From assembly GCF_000018865.1 (NCBI RefSeq), contig NC_010175.1, forward strand, positions 2,046,001 through 2,110,000: a stretch of DNA of 64,000 nucleotides, given 5' to 3'. The translations under genes were made by a program, and so were the position numbers. Under the pieces are notes generated by a model. That model worked only from the letters and a program-made list of their open reading frames with translations, had not been told where the DNA came from and searched no databases. Position 1 is the stretch's first letter; every line of letters begins with the position of its first letter. This document shows, one piece after another, positions 17,505 to 26,542 of the stretch. This DNA comes from Chloroflexus aurantiacus J-10-fl (GTDB lineage Bacteria; Chloroflexota; Chloroflexia; Chloroflexales; Chloroflexaceae).

Positions 17505-17713
17505 GCGCGAGTCTGTGCGCGACCGCCCCCTGCACGGCTAACGAACGTGGAGGGGGCGGTGGCAGTATTGTTGATGAACCACTGCTGACAACCGGTGTGT
17601 AAAGTGACTCTGGCGTACCACTCACCCTGTCGTTGCGGTTCACAAGTGGGCAGAACGTGCACAGGCAGACAAGCGCGAGGGCTTGAGGACGCTCTGAACA
17701 CCTTCACCTTAAC

Positions 17714-17738
17714 CCCTCGCCCGCGCTACGGGCGAGGG
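17714..17738 (+). terminator. GC-rich stem-loop downstream of sigma copy 3
   Basis: A 10 bp perfect stem (CCCTCGCCCG / CGGGCGAGGG) with a CGCTA loop, 210 bp after the sigma stop. It is the counterpart of 98-122 in copy 1. There is no T run, so a terminator role is uncertain. Confidence 0.5.
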
Positions 17739-17879
17739 AAGAACCAGAAGTCTGGTTTCAGGCTTCCTTGTGCGACAGAAGTGGTGGTAGCTCGTATTTT
17801 CTGTCCTCCCCTGACGTCGATGCATACAGGGAGGAGTCATGTAGCGATGCAGAAGAACGCGAGAAACTCCCCCGCCGTC

Positions 17880-18115
17880 AGGCCGACCCCGCTGTCAGGC
17901 GGGCTAAAGCCCTGCCGCCTGACGCAGCAGTCCCGCTAGGGCTAAGAGACATCCATATCCCGCTGCCAGGCCAGCCCCGCAGGGGTTTGCACGCTTTGAG
18001 GCAGGGTTTTACCCTACCGATGGGTCTACCCGCCGTCTCCTCCAGCGTGTACTCCCACCCCGTCGCAAGGCCAGCCCCGGAGGGGCTGGCACGCCTTGAG
18101 GCAGGATTTTAACCC
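17880..18115. repeat. GC-rich interspersed repeats
   Basis: Two to three reversed copies of the unit seen at 6,946-7,440, recognisable by GGCCAGCCCCGCAGGGG, GGCCAGCCCCGGAGGGGCTG and TTGAGGCAGG-TTTTA-CCC. They separate the accessory block from the polysaccharide locus. Confidence 0.65.
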
Positions 18116-18166
18116 GCTAGCTCCTCTATGCACTTCACCTTTGCTAAACAACCGAAACAATAACGC

Positions 18167-19498
18167 TCAATCTCCAGCCGGTTTTGGGGTCAGTGCAGTA
18201 TTACGACGGGCAACCGCAACTGCTTCAAGTACCACAATGATGACTGCTGCCAGGAAGATGCCGGCCAGGGCACCAATTGCAGCCTGAGTTGCCACTGTAC
18301 GACCTATCGTTGCCACAGGATTGGTAACCGTACCGAGATAGCGTACCGAGACCTGTGGGGCTGCATCTGCGACTCGTAACTCATCGATACGCCTCATCAG
18401 GACTTCAATCAGCCCAAACGTAATATCGCGATTACGAGTCAATTCGCGCTGACGAGCATTTAGTTGTTCAAGACGAGTCTGCGCTGCGGCCAGACGGTTG
18501 TACAATGACAGGCTCGAGTCGGGGCTTAGCTCATTGGGTGGTAGCTCACTTAACCGCTCAGCCTCGCTGCGCACATCCTGATATTCAGCGCGAAGAGCAG
18601 TGATTAAACGGTCAAGATCGGCTACGGTCACGACGGCATTATCCGTCAGCGAGCTGTCGAGCTGTAAGATAGGACGATCACTGCCCTGATCACTCAGATT
18701 GCGAATCCGGAGCAACAATGCTGCTAACGCATCTGCTACATTGACTTCGTCGGCAGATTGATCGCCCAACCGCTGCCGCAAGAGCTGTGCATCGCGCAAG
18801 ATTTGCTCAATATCATTCGCCCGCCGAAGGTAATCAGCGAAACGATCAGTACCCGCAGCACGGGCGCTATTCACCAGATCGCTCAGGCGGCGCACTTCTT
18901 GTTCGGCAGCGGCAAGTTCACCCTGAGCAATAAATGCTTCCAGTTCGGCCTGAGCCATTTGATAACGTTCGCGGGCTTCGGTCAGTTGTTGTTCGACCAG
19001 TTCCAACGAGCTGGTATCTCTAGTATAGGTTTCGTTCACCAGCCGTGTATACTCTTGTCCCCACAAAATCGCCAATCGGCGAGCATCATCGGCTGTGTCA
19101 GCACGCGCAGTTATCCGTACCAGATCGCCATCGGTTTCTATCGTTATGCGTTGGCTTAGATTGCCCAATTGATACCCATCTGGCAATCTTCCCTCGCTCT
19201 CCAGGATTGCCGCAACTCGTTCTTCAAGCGTTGCATCACGCGCCAGTCCCAGCAATGCCTCACGTTGGTTAACGGTCGTAGTGAAAAGCAGGGAGTCGCG
19301 ACTGGTGAAGCGATTATCGAGCGTAACCTGGGCACTTGCCGGGACGATGAGGAGCGAGGTACTGGCAGTGTGGGGAGGCGTTCGTATCCAGGCCAGCACG
19401 CCTACCAGCAATGCTACCCCCAGGGCAGTACCGAGAATAATCCACCAGCGACGTAAGAGCGCTGACAGGTATGGCCTTAAATCAATCTCGTCATTCAT
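18167..19498 (-). CDS. Wzz/GumC-type polysaccharide chain-length determinant
   Basis: A 443-residue membrane protein. It has an N-terminal Wzz domain with a first membrane segment (about residues 17-37, WWIILGTALGVALLVGVLAW), a long periplasmic part rich in coiled coil (SLELVEQQLTEARERYQMAQAELEAF; RLEQLNARQRELTRNRD), and a second membrane segment near the C-terminus (AAIGALAGIFLAAVIIVVLEA). There is no C-terminal tyrosine kinase domain, so if a BY-kinase is used it is separate. It sets the length of the polymer made by the Wzy protein at 28,823. It is the last gene of the minus-strand polysaccharide locus. Confidence 0.85.
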   Translation of the reverse strand: MNDEIDLRPYLSALLRRWWIILGTALGVALLVGVLAWIRTPPHTASTSLLIVPASAQVTLDNRFTSRDSLLFTTTVNQREALLGLARDATLEERVAAILESEGRLPDGYQLGNLSQRITIETDGDLVRITARADTADDARRLAILWGQEYTRLVNETYTRDTSSLELVEQQLTEARERYQMAQAELEAFIAQGELAAAEQEVRRLSDLVNSARAAGTDRFADYLRRANDIEQILRDAQLLRQRLGDQSADEVNVADALAALLLRIRNLSDQGSDRPILQLDSSLTDNAVVTVADLDRLITALRAEYQDVRSEAERLSELPPNELSPDSSLSLYNRLAAAQTRLEQLNARQRELTRNRDITFGLIEVLMRRIDELRVADAAPQVSVRYLGTVTNPVATIGRTVATQAAIGALAGIFLAAVIIVVLEAVAVARRNTALTPKPAGD

Positions 19499-19571
19499 AA
19501 CTATAGACCTGACAGGTTTGTTTTGTTCACCAGGCGGGCTTTCTGATTGTAGCAGAGGCCACCTGGTTTCG

Positions 19572-21008
19572 TCAACGCAGATAGTAGAACGTTACTAACG
19601 TCGCTAATGCTGCCATATCAAACACCGTGATGATTGCAAGCAAGAGATAGGGTGTCAGAGGTTGCCAGCGAGCAGGCCAGAGTTGTTGCCAGCCGGCTGC
19701 CAGCAGCCAGATTGTGGGCACGATTGCCCAAAAGAGGTAGCGACCGCGGGGGATATATGGTATCTCTTGCTCGTCCAGAGGATGTAGCCGTCCAAGCAGC
19801 GTGAACCACGCCAGCCCCACTGCAATCGCGCACAGCCATAGCCAGCGTTGTTGCCAGTTCGGTAAAATAGCTGACCACTGTTGCGTTCCACGCAGCAATC
19901 CAATGATTGCCGCAATGCTCAAGCCGGCAAAGAGCCAGTCGCCAATCGGAGGCCAGACTGGAATGTGCCCCCAAGCCAGCCGTACCCAAAAGTGGTTGTG
20001 CGCGATCTCTACCGTGCGAATGTACCACGGCCACGCTCGCTCCCAGTTTAACCATGATTGCAGCCACACCACAATGTCCATCCGCAGATAGTCGCGTTCG
20101 ATAGCGGCCAGCCAGGGTTGGGTGCGCAGACCAGCGGTATCGAAGGTGAAACCGAGCATCAGCAACGCGCCAGTACTGAGACCACCACCCACGAGGTAGA
20201 CCCACCAGCGTACTGGACGACGGTACATACTCCACACAAGGGCCAGGAGCAGGGGGACAAGGAGCGGAATGGCCGTGCGTTTGGTCAGGATGGCCACGCC
20301 GGTTCCCAATACGGCCAGCAGCACGCCACTACCACACCAGCCGTAGCGGATCAGGATAGCAAAGCCCAGAAAGGCTGTGGCTGCGGCAAAGTTCATCAGA
20401 ACATCGCTGTTCAGTGCGCTCATCAGATCGACGAATGCCGGCGTGCCGGCTACCAGTACAGCCAGCACCAGTGCCATCTGTGGTTCATCAGGCGCCATCG
20501 TCAGGCCAATGCGCCACACCGCGATGACCGTCAACATCATTAAGAATGCACTGAATACGCGACCGAGATAAAGCTGATATTCGACCGGCATATACCGGAA
20601 CGGGCCGATCAGGGTTGCGATAACGCTGTAGTATAGTGGAGGATGGTGCCGTTGATCGGTTGGAATACCAGGCGGACGTGGGCTGAGCAAATCGGGGCGT
20701 ACCCCAGGGGGCCAGAAGGCGTGACGGTACATCGAGTCGGCGACTTCTCGGGCAATCGCGACATCATCAGGGGCAGTGATTCCACCGCGCACAATGTACG
20801 CCGCATATAAAAAGTGACCCGGCTCGTCGTAATGTTGCCAGGGTGGCACCAGGAACACGTAGATCAGGGTGTGAATCAGCGCAAGTGGGGCCAGCCATGA
20901 TACTACACGCCTTTCTGCTCCGCTGAGAGCCAGGAAACGTTGCCTTGGTTGTAGTTGTTCGCTTACCACTTGTTCAGGTAGTGCGACGATTGCCTCAGTC
21001 TGGGTCAT
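19572..21008 (-). CDS. GT-C type membrane glycosyltransferase (DUF2142/PMT-like)
   Basis: 478 residues with about 10-12 predicted membrane helices. After the first helix the loop contains QHYDEPGHFLYAAYIVRGG, with the acidic pair expected for a GT-C catalytic loop, followed by HHPPLYYSV, a motif shared with the DUF2142 and PMT families. Such enzymes use lipid-linked sugars on the outer face of the membrane. It probably decorates the polymer or lipid produced by the locus. The next gene downstream is 73 bp away (Wzz). The specific substrate cannot be told. Confidence 0.75.
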   Translation of the reverse strand: MTQTEAIVALPEQVVSEQLQPRQRFLALSGAERRVVSWLAPLALIHTLIYVFLVPPWQHYDEPGHFLYAAYIVRGGITAPDDVAIAREVADSMYRHAFWPPGVRPDLLSPRPPGIPTDQRHHPPLYYSVIATLIGPFRYMPVEYQLYLGRVFSAFLMMLTVIAVWRIGLTMAPDEPQMALVLAVLVAGTPAFVDLMSALNSDVLMNFAAATAFLGFAILIRYGWCGSGVLLAVLGTGVAILTKRTAIPLLVPLLLALVWSMYRRPVRWWVYLVGGGLSTGALLMLGFTFDTAGLRTQPWLAAIERDYLRMDIVVWLQSWLNWERAWPWYIRTVEIAHNHFWVRLAWGHIPVWPPIGDWLFAGLSIAAIIGLLRGTQQWSAILPNWQQRWLWLCAIAVGLAWFTLLGRLHPLDEQEIPYIPRGRYLFWAIVPTIWLLAAGWQQLWPARWQPLTPYLLLAIITVFDMAALATLVTFYYLR

Positions 21009-21265
21009 GGAATTGTGCTCAGGATCGTTGTCTCACTTGCTATCAGTTCGGTCAGCACCTATCTCTAAGAGGTTTAGCCATTCACATTACGTCAGGTAGG
21101 TAGCGGCAAGGCTTCTGTACCGGTTGGAAGCCATCTAACTATCGGATTGGCAACCTTCTCCAATCAGCAACCCACGTGTTTCGTCACATGGCTACCTGGC
21201 AGCCACACATCAGCGCCAGCTCTACTACATACCGGATACGTGTAGGGTGCTGGTTCATCGACGAC

Positions 21266-21660
21266 TTATCCCGCTGCTTGACCCTCACTGCTATTCGTCT
21301 GCCCCGATCCACATGCCTGGTGTTCAGGATGCTCTTCTGCATCACGACTGGCGAGCAGAATACTGCCTTCCATCATCTGCTCGATGTCGGGTAAAGACGT
21401 ATCATCACAGAGCAACAGATCAATCCCGATGTCAAGTTGGCGCGAAAAGAAGAAGAAATACGGTCGGACTGCCTCGATTGGATTAGCAGCCCGCTCACTG
21501 ACCCGCAGCAAGAGGGCGACATCGCTCGTGCCCGAGTGCGATCCTCTGGCCAGGGAGCCAATCAGGTACACGGCGCGCACATAAAGGTTACCAGTGCTGA
21601 GGTGGCAACCTCACGCAGGCGACGTATAATCTCAGCGCGATCCAGGGAGATGGCTTTCAC
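21266..21660 (-). pseudogene. MNT-type nucleotidyltransferase, frameshifted and degenerate
   Basis: The main frame (from GTG 21,580) reads VRAVYLIGSLARGSHSGTSDVALLL, the GSx10DxD motif of minimal nucleotidyltransferases with the second Asp replaced by Ala. NPIEAVRPYFFFFSRQLDIGIDLLLCDD follows. The expected N-terminal helix (LDRAEIIRRLREVATSALVT) lies just upstream in another frame, so about one base has been lost near 21,590. It overlaps the end of the HEPN gene, its normal partner. In known HEPN/MNT pairs the MNT protein is the antitoxin and modifies the HEPN toxin; here it is probably weak or dead. Confidence 0.65.
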
Positions 21661-22000
21661 AGAACCGAATGACTCGATCCGCCGCATGCAGTCCCTCCTG
21701 TGCCTGCGTTTCGGTAACATAATCGGCTGGCTTTCCTGAGGCAAAACCGTTCGGATAGCAAGGTGGGATGTAGTACAGGTCGAGCAAGCGAGCACTATCC
21801 AGCACCTCTTCTGGCACCGCCAGCTCCTGGTTCAGTCGTCTCAGCCTGTCTGTGAGAGAATGACCCCAAAGGGTCACACCCCTGGCCAGCCCCAACGCCT
21901 TAACCACCTTTTCAGACGCCTGTTGCAACGTGAAAAACGCCCACAATGCGCGTGTGTAATCACGCTTACCTTGCTCATACCAGTCGCGCCAGCGGTTCAT
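21632..22000 (-). CDS. HEPN-domain protein (toxin-like partner of MNT)
   Basis: 122 residues of the HEPN family. The helical core WRDWYEQGKRDYTRALWAFFTLQQASEKVVKALGLARG and the motif R-x6-H (RGVTLWGHSL) are as in HEPN RNases; YIPPCYPNGFASGKPADYVTETQAQEGLHAADRVI is typical of the C-terminal half. The gene lies directly before the MNT frame, the usual two-gene order. It interrupts the polysaccharide gene series, which suggests insertion of a toxin-antitoxin module. The toxin appears complete while the antitoxin does not, so the activity of the pair is doubtful. Confidence 0.75.
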   Translation of the reverse strand: MNRWRDWYEQGKRDYTRALWAFFTLQQASEKVVKALGLARGVTLWGHSLTDRLRRLNQELAVPEEVLDSARLLDLYYIPPCYPNGFASGKPADYVTETQAQEGLHAADRVIRFCESHLPGSR

Positions 22001-22105
22001 CGAATGACACCTTCACGCCGTCTGTCAATGGGTACATTGTGCATCTACTGGTGATGATGCCGTGGGATGCAAACTACGCCTGTGCTGCTATTGTACGTGA
22101 TCTTA

Positions 22106-23476
22106 TCAATATGCGCCATGCCCCTGCCAGACGACGATCACCGTTTTGAGCAGGATGCGCAGATCGAGCCAGAATGAATAATTCTGGATGTAGTACAGAT
22201 CATCTTCGGTGTGCAAATGCATCGGCTTATCACTACGACCATTCACCTGCCACCAGCCGGTCATGCCCGGCGGAACCCGGAAGCGCTGCCACTGCCACGG
22301 CTCATACTCGGCAGCGATATAAGGCATCTCTGGTCGCGGCCCCACCAGACTCATTTCGCCGCGTAATACATTGAACAGTTGTGGTAATTCATCGAGGGAT
22401 GTGCGGCGTAATTTTCGCCCAATACGAGTGATGCGCGGATCATCTTTCATCTTATGAATAAGCCGACCGTGTTCATCACGCTGGGCTACCTCACGCCAGC
22501 GCCGATCTGCATCGACGTACATGCTGCGAAACTTCAGCATCTGAAAGCGTCGCCCATGCTCACCAATGCGCTCCTGACGAAAAATAATCGGCCCCGGCGA
22601 CTCGAGTTTGATAAGCAGCGCGATCAGCAGCATTAAAGGAGAGAGCAGCACGATCAACAGCAAACTCACAACAATATCAAATAGACGCTTCACCACCCGT
22701 TGCGAGTCGGTCAGTGCCGACTCGCGGAGTGACACCAGTGGAATACCACCTACACTATCCACTGGAGTCCGGGCAAACGCCAGATCGAGCGCCGTTGGGA
22801 CTGTGTGAATCATCACCGGCTCTTTGAGTAATTGCAACGACAACTCAACCACCTGATCGTAGCGTGATGGTGGCAACGCGAAGATCACTTCATCGATCTG
22901 ACACCGACGCACCAGGGTCACGAGATCGTGTAAACCGCCCAGGCGGGGAAGGCTTGTTGGGGCATCGCGCTCATCAGAGGCATACCCCACCACTTGTACG
23001 CCGGTCCATGGCCGGCGCACAAATTCATCGGCCAGGCGGATGGCAGCATTCACCTCGCCAACCACCAGTACTCGTCGCCCATTTCCACGCTGCTGCCGCC
23101 AGCGGGCGAACGTCCGAAATCCCAGATGGATCACGCCCAGGACGACCAGATTAAGAATGACGAACCAGGTGAATGTTCCCCGATCAATAGCCACCCCGTT
23201 CACCAGATAGAGTAACCCGGCGAATGAGGTTGCCGCCAGCAGTACAGCGAGGAAGAGACGGGTAAAGGCTTCGAGAAGGGTGCGGGTGAACAGTGCCCGT
23301 TGTGGGGCCAGAACGATGAATACCAGTGTCCAGATCACAGCAACACCGCCGTAGAGCGGCCACTGGCGTGTAAGAGTTGGATCATTGCGAACGACGAGGG
23401 CGAGACACAGCAATGTTGCTATCAGATCCCACGCGAGAACGCTCCCGATCAGTCGCGTGCGCAGGCGTTCCAGCAT
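22106..23476 (-). CDS. Polyprenyl-phosphate hexose-1-phosphate transferase (WcaJ/WbaP type)
   Basis: 456 residues. There are four to five N-terminal membrane helices, then a Rossmann-like domain ([19 protein letters not shown]) as in PF13727, and a C-terminal bacterial sugar transferase domain from about residue 260 with a reentrant helix ([20 protein letters not shown]). Conserved segments include [45 protein letters not shown] and [14 protein letters not shown]. It starts repeat-unit synthesis by loading a sugar phosphate onto undecaprenyl phosphate at the inner membrane face. It is separated from the upstream genes by a 1 kb gap, so it may have its own promoter. Confidence 0.9.
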   Translation of the reverse strand: MLERLRTRLIGSVLAWDLIATLLCLALVVRNDPTLTRQWPLYGGVAVIWTLVFIVLAPQRALFTRTLLEAFTRLFLAVLLAATSFAGLLYLVNGVAIDRGTFTWFVILNLVVLGVIHLGFRTFARWRQQRGNGRRVLVVGEVNAAIRLADEFVRRPWTGVQVVGYASDERDAPTSLPRLGGLHDLVTLVRRCQIDEVIFALPPSRYDQVVELSLQLLKEPVMIHTVPTALDLAFARTPVDSVGGIPLVSLRESALTDSQRVVKRLFDIVVSLLLIVLLSPLMLLIALLIKLESPGPIIFRQERIGEHGRRFQMLKFRSMYVDADRRWREVAQRDEHGRLIHKMKDDPRITRIGRKLRRTSLDELPQLFNVLRGEMSLVGPRPEMPYIAAEYEPWQWQRFRVPPGMTGWWQVNGRSDKPMHLHTEDDLYYIQNYSFWLDLRILLKTVIVVWQGHGAY

Positions 23477-24523
23477 GCCGGCTCCTTACGTGAAGGCGCC
23501 TGCCGGCGTCGTGGCCGCGCCTTCACACCATGTCAACCGGTACAAACCCATCCAGGGGGTATGCCGGTTGATAGTATAGCACGGATAGCGCTGAGAAGGC
23601 AAGTATAGGGGGTTATGACAATAGCTGATGGGATATCGTTTGGGAATGGAAAGTTAGATAAGTGAGATGTGTGTTGATTTTTTGCATAACAAAGATTAGA
23701 AGTCAATCTGCTTTTTGTAAAATGAAAGATGAAAGATGTGCAAGAATGAAATGTGTTGGACTGCACGAAATTAAATCGAAGCTGTATGTCTTCATACTTA
23801 CAGAAATTTACTCTAATTCCTGCACGAGTAAGAAATTTAGTTCATTGGAACAGCCTGGGTATGTAATGTGTATTAGTTAATCCAGAGATGGTAATGATTG
23901 ATATTTCGTAGGGTTATATCAAACCTGGTTTATTATGGCACACTATCTACCGTCACCCTCACGCTACGACCCTGAACACTCTGTTGTGATGAGCAAACGG
24001 GTATGCTCCAGGAGCACGCGACTCCGGATCGCTCACCACTGCACAGCACGCGCTCCTGAACCACACTGATCCCTTTGCATTCACCCCGGCGCTTTTCATT
24101 ACCTGTACGGCGCATGGTAGCCGGTATAATGTATCACACCCATGCATTGCTCTGGTCGCATGCCAACAGGGATTGTCCTGACAGTGCCCGGTAGGGGTGC
24201 ACGGCCGGGCATACCTGGCAATGCGTGTTCGGGAGGATAGAGCCATCTACGGGATACCGATGTCACACGGGTGGCAATCGTTGTTGCCCAATCAGCGCGC
24301 ATTGCAGGCTTGACACCTGAAGAATGCACCTTGCTGGTCAAGAGTTGGTACTATCCGGCGAATCGCTGGCATACACTCTTCACGGAATCATGGGCCTGGC
24401 AGGTCCAGGATGACGACATTTTTAGCACACGCTTAACCCGATGTTGTGTCGTGCAGGTTTTGAAGGGTTCCTCTACATGTAGGACACCCTGTGGTACCAC
24501 GGTGAAGCATTGCGATATGAGTT
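23477..24523. other. 1 kb non-coding stretch in the polysaccharide locus
   Basis: No supported gene. 23,580-23,940 is strongly AT-rich and may contain the promoter of the initiating transferase. 23,940-24,520 has normal GC and only chance-like frames, the longest reading ARIAGLTPEECTLLVKSWYYPANRWHTLF. The right edge (ATGAGTTCTA at 24,517-24,526) resembles the end of the IS427-like/MITE elements, so an old insertion may lie here. Confidence 0.5.
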
Positions 24524-25774
24524 CTAATCTTTTGAACCGGGTAATGGGTTGCTTGTTTCCATAGGAATGGCATGTTTCTGGGTCATTCTTACAAACAGTG
24601 ATTCAAAAAAGCTACCGAGTGTATAGCCCAACACTATGGCATAAAACGGTACAGCCGGTAAGTAGAAGCGATCCCAATTCAGGGGCGTCCAGGCAATCAC
24701 TCCTGCCATTACGATGAAACCGTAGACTACAAATGGGTAATTCTGTTTGAGGTTTGCCTTCATCAGTAAACAGCCGGTTATCCATAGAGCCAGATGAAAG
24801 TAGTCACCGAAAACTCTGGCTTGAAAAGCTCTTAGCGCATCATTGATCGTCCAAAGGGCTTCATTTGGACGTGAACTTCGTCTTGCCGCAATAATTTGTG
24901 AATGCTCTAGCATGACCCTGATCCCAGTCAAAAGATCATGCCATATTTGTGGATTTACTACAAAGAAGATGAGTGCCGGAAGAATAAGATTAGGCAGAAT
25001 AAACAATATATCATTTCTGGTTCTACGCAAATAGAGGTTGATGATACCAATCGTCAGGATTGAGATTACAACGAGTCCGGCATTTAGCTTTGCTGAGACT
25101 GCCAGTCCACTAAATAAACCACCGCCTATGCCGAATATGAACGCTTCCCTTCCTGAACGATAATGTATTCCACGCCACGCACAATATACTGAAACAAGAC
25201 TGAAGAAAATAGCCGGTACGTCAAGCATTGCTTGCTTGCCTAAAACTTCGACTAACGGATGGGATAAAAAGAAGCCAACGATAAAAAGTCCATATATCCA
25301 GCCAAATGTTTCAGAGAAACAAAATCCGATCAGGAAAAGGATTCCGGCAGTGAGTGCTGTCAGTAGCACTATGGGGTATCTGCCAGCCCTTAATTCTGGA
25401 CGCGGGACAGCATTTCCAGCATCAATATTCGCTTGCGTTGATAATGACCAGTCCCAGGACACTTTTGGAATGTCAGTAAATCCCTGCCAGTACAGCGATG
25501 CACCAATAATGATTTTGACCAGGTTCGGATTTCACATTCCAAAATGACTGAATAGTTCAGTGTATGTTTTTGTCCATTGTATGGAAGAAAAATCTTTCTC
25601 TATAAACATTTTCTGAAATGTCCACTGTCCGCTTCTGATCCAGAACGTTTCATCGGGGTGGTATATACGATACGAATCCAGGCTTCCTGAAAACAGAATA
25701 AGCACCAGTAAAAAAACCATACCGGTCATCAGCCATTTAGCAGATTTACGTAGAGCATTAGCAGCTAATCGCAT
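24524..25774 (-). pseudogene. GT39-like membrane glycosyltransferase with internal TGA
   Basis: One reading frame of about 416 codons is interrupted only by TGA at 25,532-25,534. The N-terminal piece includes a first helix (KWLMTGMVFLLVLILFSGSL) and YHPDETFW, the acidic loop motif of GT-C enzymes. After the stop the frame continues NPNLVKIIIGASLYWQG and then nine or so membrane helices. Related enzymes transfer sugars from lipid carriers outside the cell. The single lesion could be a recent mutation or a sequence error. The stop at 24,524 lies in a sequence like a MITE end, so the C-terminus may also be altered. It directly precedes the Wzz half of the locus. Confidence 0.75.
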
Positions 25775-25775
25775 A

Positions 25776-26540
25776 TTAGCTCCTTCCTTTCCTCAGCAAC
25801 ACGCTCCGTACATCGGCGATCATCAGTGGTAACAATGCCCACGGCTCGATCAGATATCGCTTCCCCAGGCGGCGCGGTTCGCTGATGAGGCGATAGAGCC
25901 ACTCTAACCCCAGACGCCCCATCCAGCGTGGTGGCGTGGGAATCGCGCCGGCAATATAGTCAAAGCATGCTCCAGCAGTTAGAATAGCATTCGCTGTAAG
26001 CTTGTCGAGATTGTCCAGTACCCAATGTTCTTGACGCGGCATCCCCATGCCAACCAGCAAGATATGGGGCTGAAAGGCGGCAATGGTTGCTAATACTGTG
26101 TCATTCTCTTCCGGCGGAAAATAGCCGTGGTGTGTGGCAATGGTAAGTGTCGGGTATTGCCGGCATACGATCTCTGCTGCACGGGCGGCTACCCCTGGTT
26201 TACCACCGAGGTAGAACACACGCCATCCTTCAGCCGTAGCCATTGCCAGCAATGGCTGAATCCAGTCAACGTACGTTACCCGCTGGTCACGTGACACCGG
26301 ATAGCCTAACAGGCGCGCCCAGTAAACAAGGGGCATGCCATCAATATGGATAATGTCCGCTCGTTCGTAAAACATCCGCATTTTGGCATCACGATGATAC
26401 AGGTAAACGCTGTGTAAGTTGTGATGAGCGATGATTCGTTGCTTATGCGAAGCAATGGCCTCGCCGATGTATTGGTTGAGAGCCGAGATCGGGAATGGGT
26501 CAATAACGGTTTTAAGTACTGAAATGCGATGGCAACTCAT
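25776..26540 (-). CDS. WecG/TagA/CpsF-family glycosyltransferase
   Basis: 254 residues of the GT26 family. Typical segments are IIHIDGMPLVYWARLLGYP, GWRVFYLGGKPGVAARAAE, HILLVGMGMPRQEHWV and ILTAGACFDYIAGAIPTPPRWMGRLGLEWLYRLISEPRRLGKRYL. Members add a ManNAc-type or similar sugar to a lipid-linked intermediate at the cytoplasmic face. The conserved Asp in IIHIDGMP is present. It lies 2 bp from both neighbours, so it is co-transcribed with the GT4 genes upstream. Confidence 0.9.
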   Translation of the reverse strand: MSCHRISVLKTVIDPFPISALNQYIGEAIASHKQRIIAHHNLHSVYLYHRDAKMRMFYERADIIHIDGMPLVYWARLLGYPVSRDQRVTYVDWIQPLLAMATAEGWRVFYLGGKPGVAARAAEIVCRQYPTLTIATHHGYFPPEENDTVLATIAAFQPHILLVGMGMPRQEHWVLDNLDKLTANAILTAGACFDYIAGAIPTPPRWMGRLGLEWLYRLISEPRRLGKRYLIEPWALLPLMIADVRSVLLRKGRS

Positions 26541-26542
26541 CT

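Larger units (their letters stand above)
16285..17850 (+). repeat. Sigma/small-protein cassette, copy 3
   Basis: The most complete copy: small gene on minus (16,304-16,501), a 430 bp intergenic region, the sigma gene on plus (16,932-17,504), GC-rich stem-loop, and the end hairpin CCTCCCCTG...CAGGGAGG (17,805-17,834). It is the reverse of copy 1 at the other end of the 18 kb block and begins directly where the decayed IS5 ends. Confidence 0.85.
17505..18166. other. Gap after cassette copy 3
   Basis: No convincing gene. It holds a conserved ~120 bp stretch shared with copy 1 that can be read as PCRCGSQVGRTCTGRQARG but loses the common frame afterwards, the stem-loop at 17,714-17,738, the cassette end hairpin, and GC-rich repeat units from 17,880 to 18,115. 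Confidence 0.6.

Noticed and set aside
24271-24564. 97-codon plus-strand frame in the 1 kb gap
   Set aside because: No motif or ribosome site, and it runs into the end of the GT39-like gene; coding is not supported.
25532-25534. TGA in the GT39-like gene read as selenocysteine
   Set aside because: The position lies in a loop of a membrane glycosyltransferase with no known redox role, and no selenocysteine machinery or convincing SECIS hairpin is seen.
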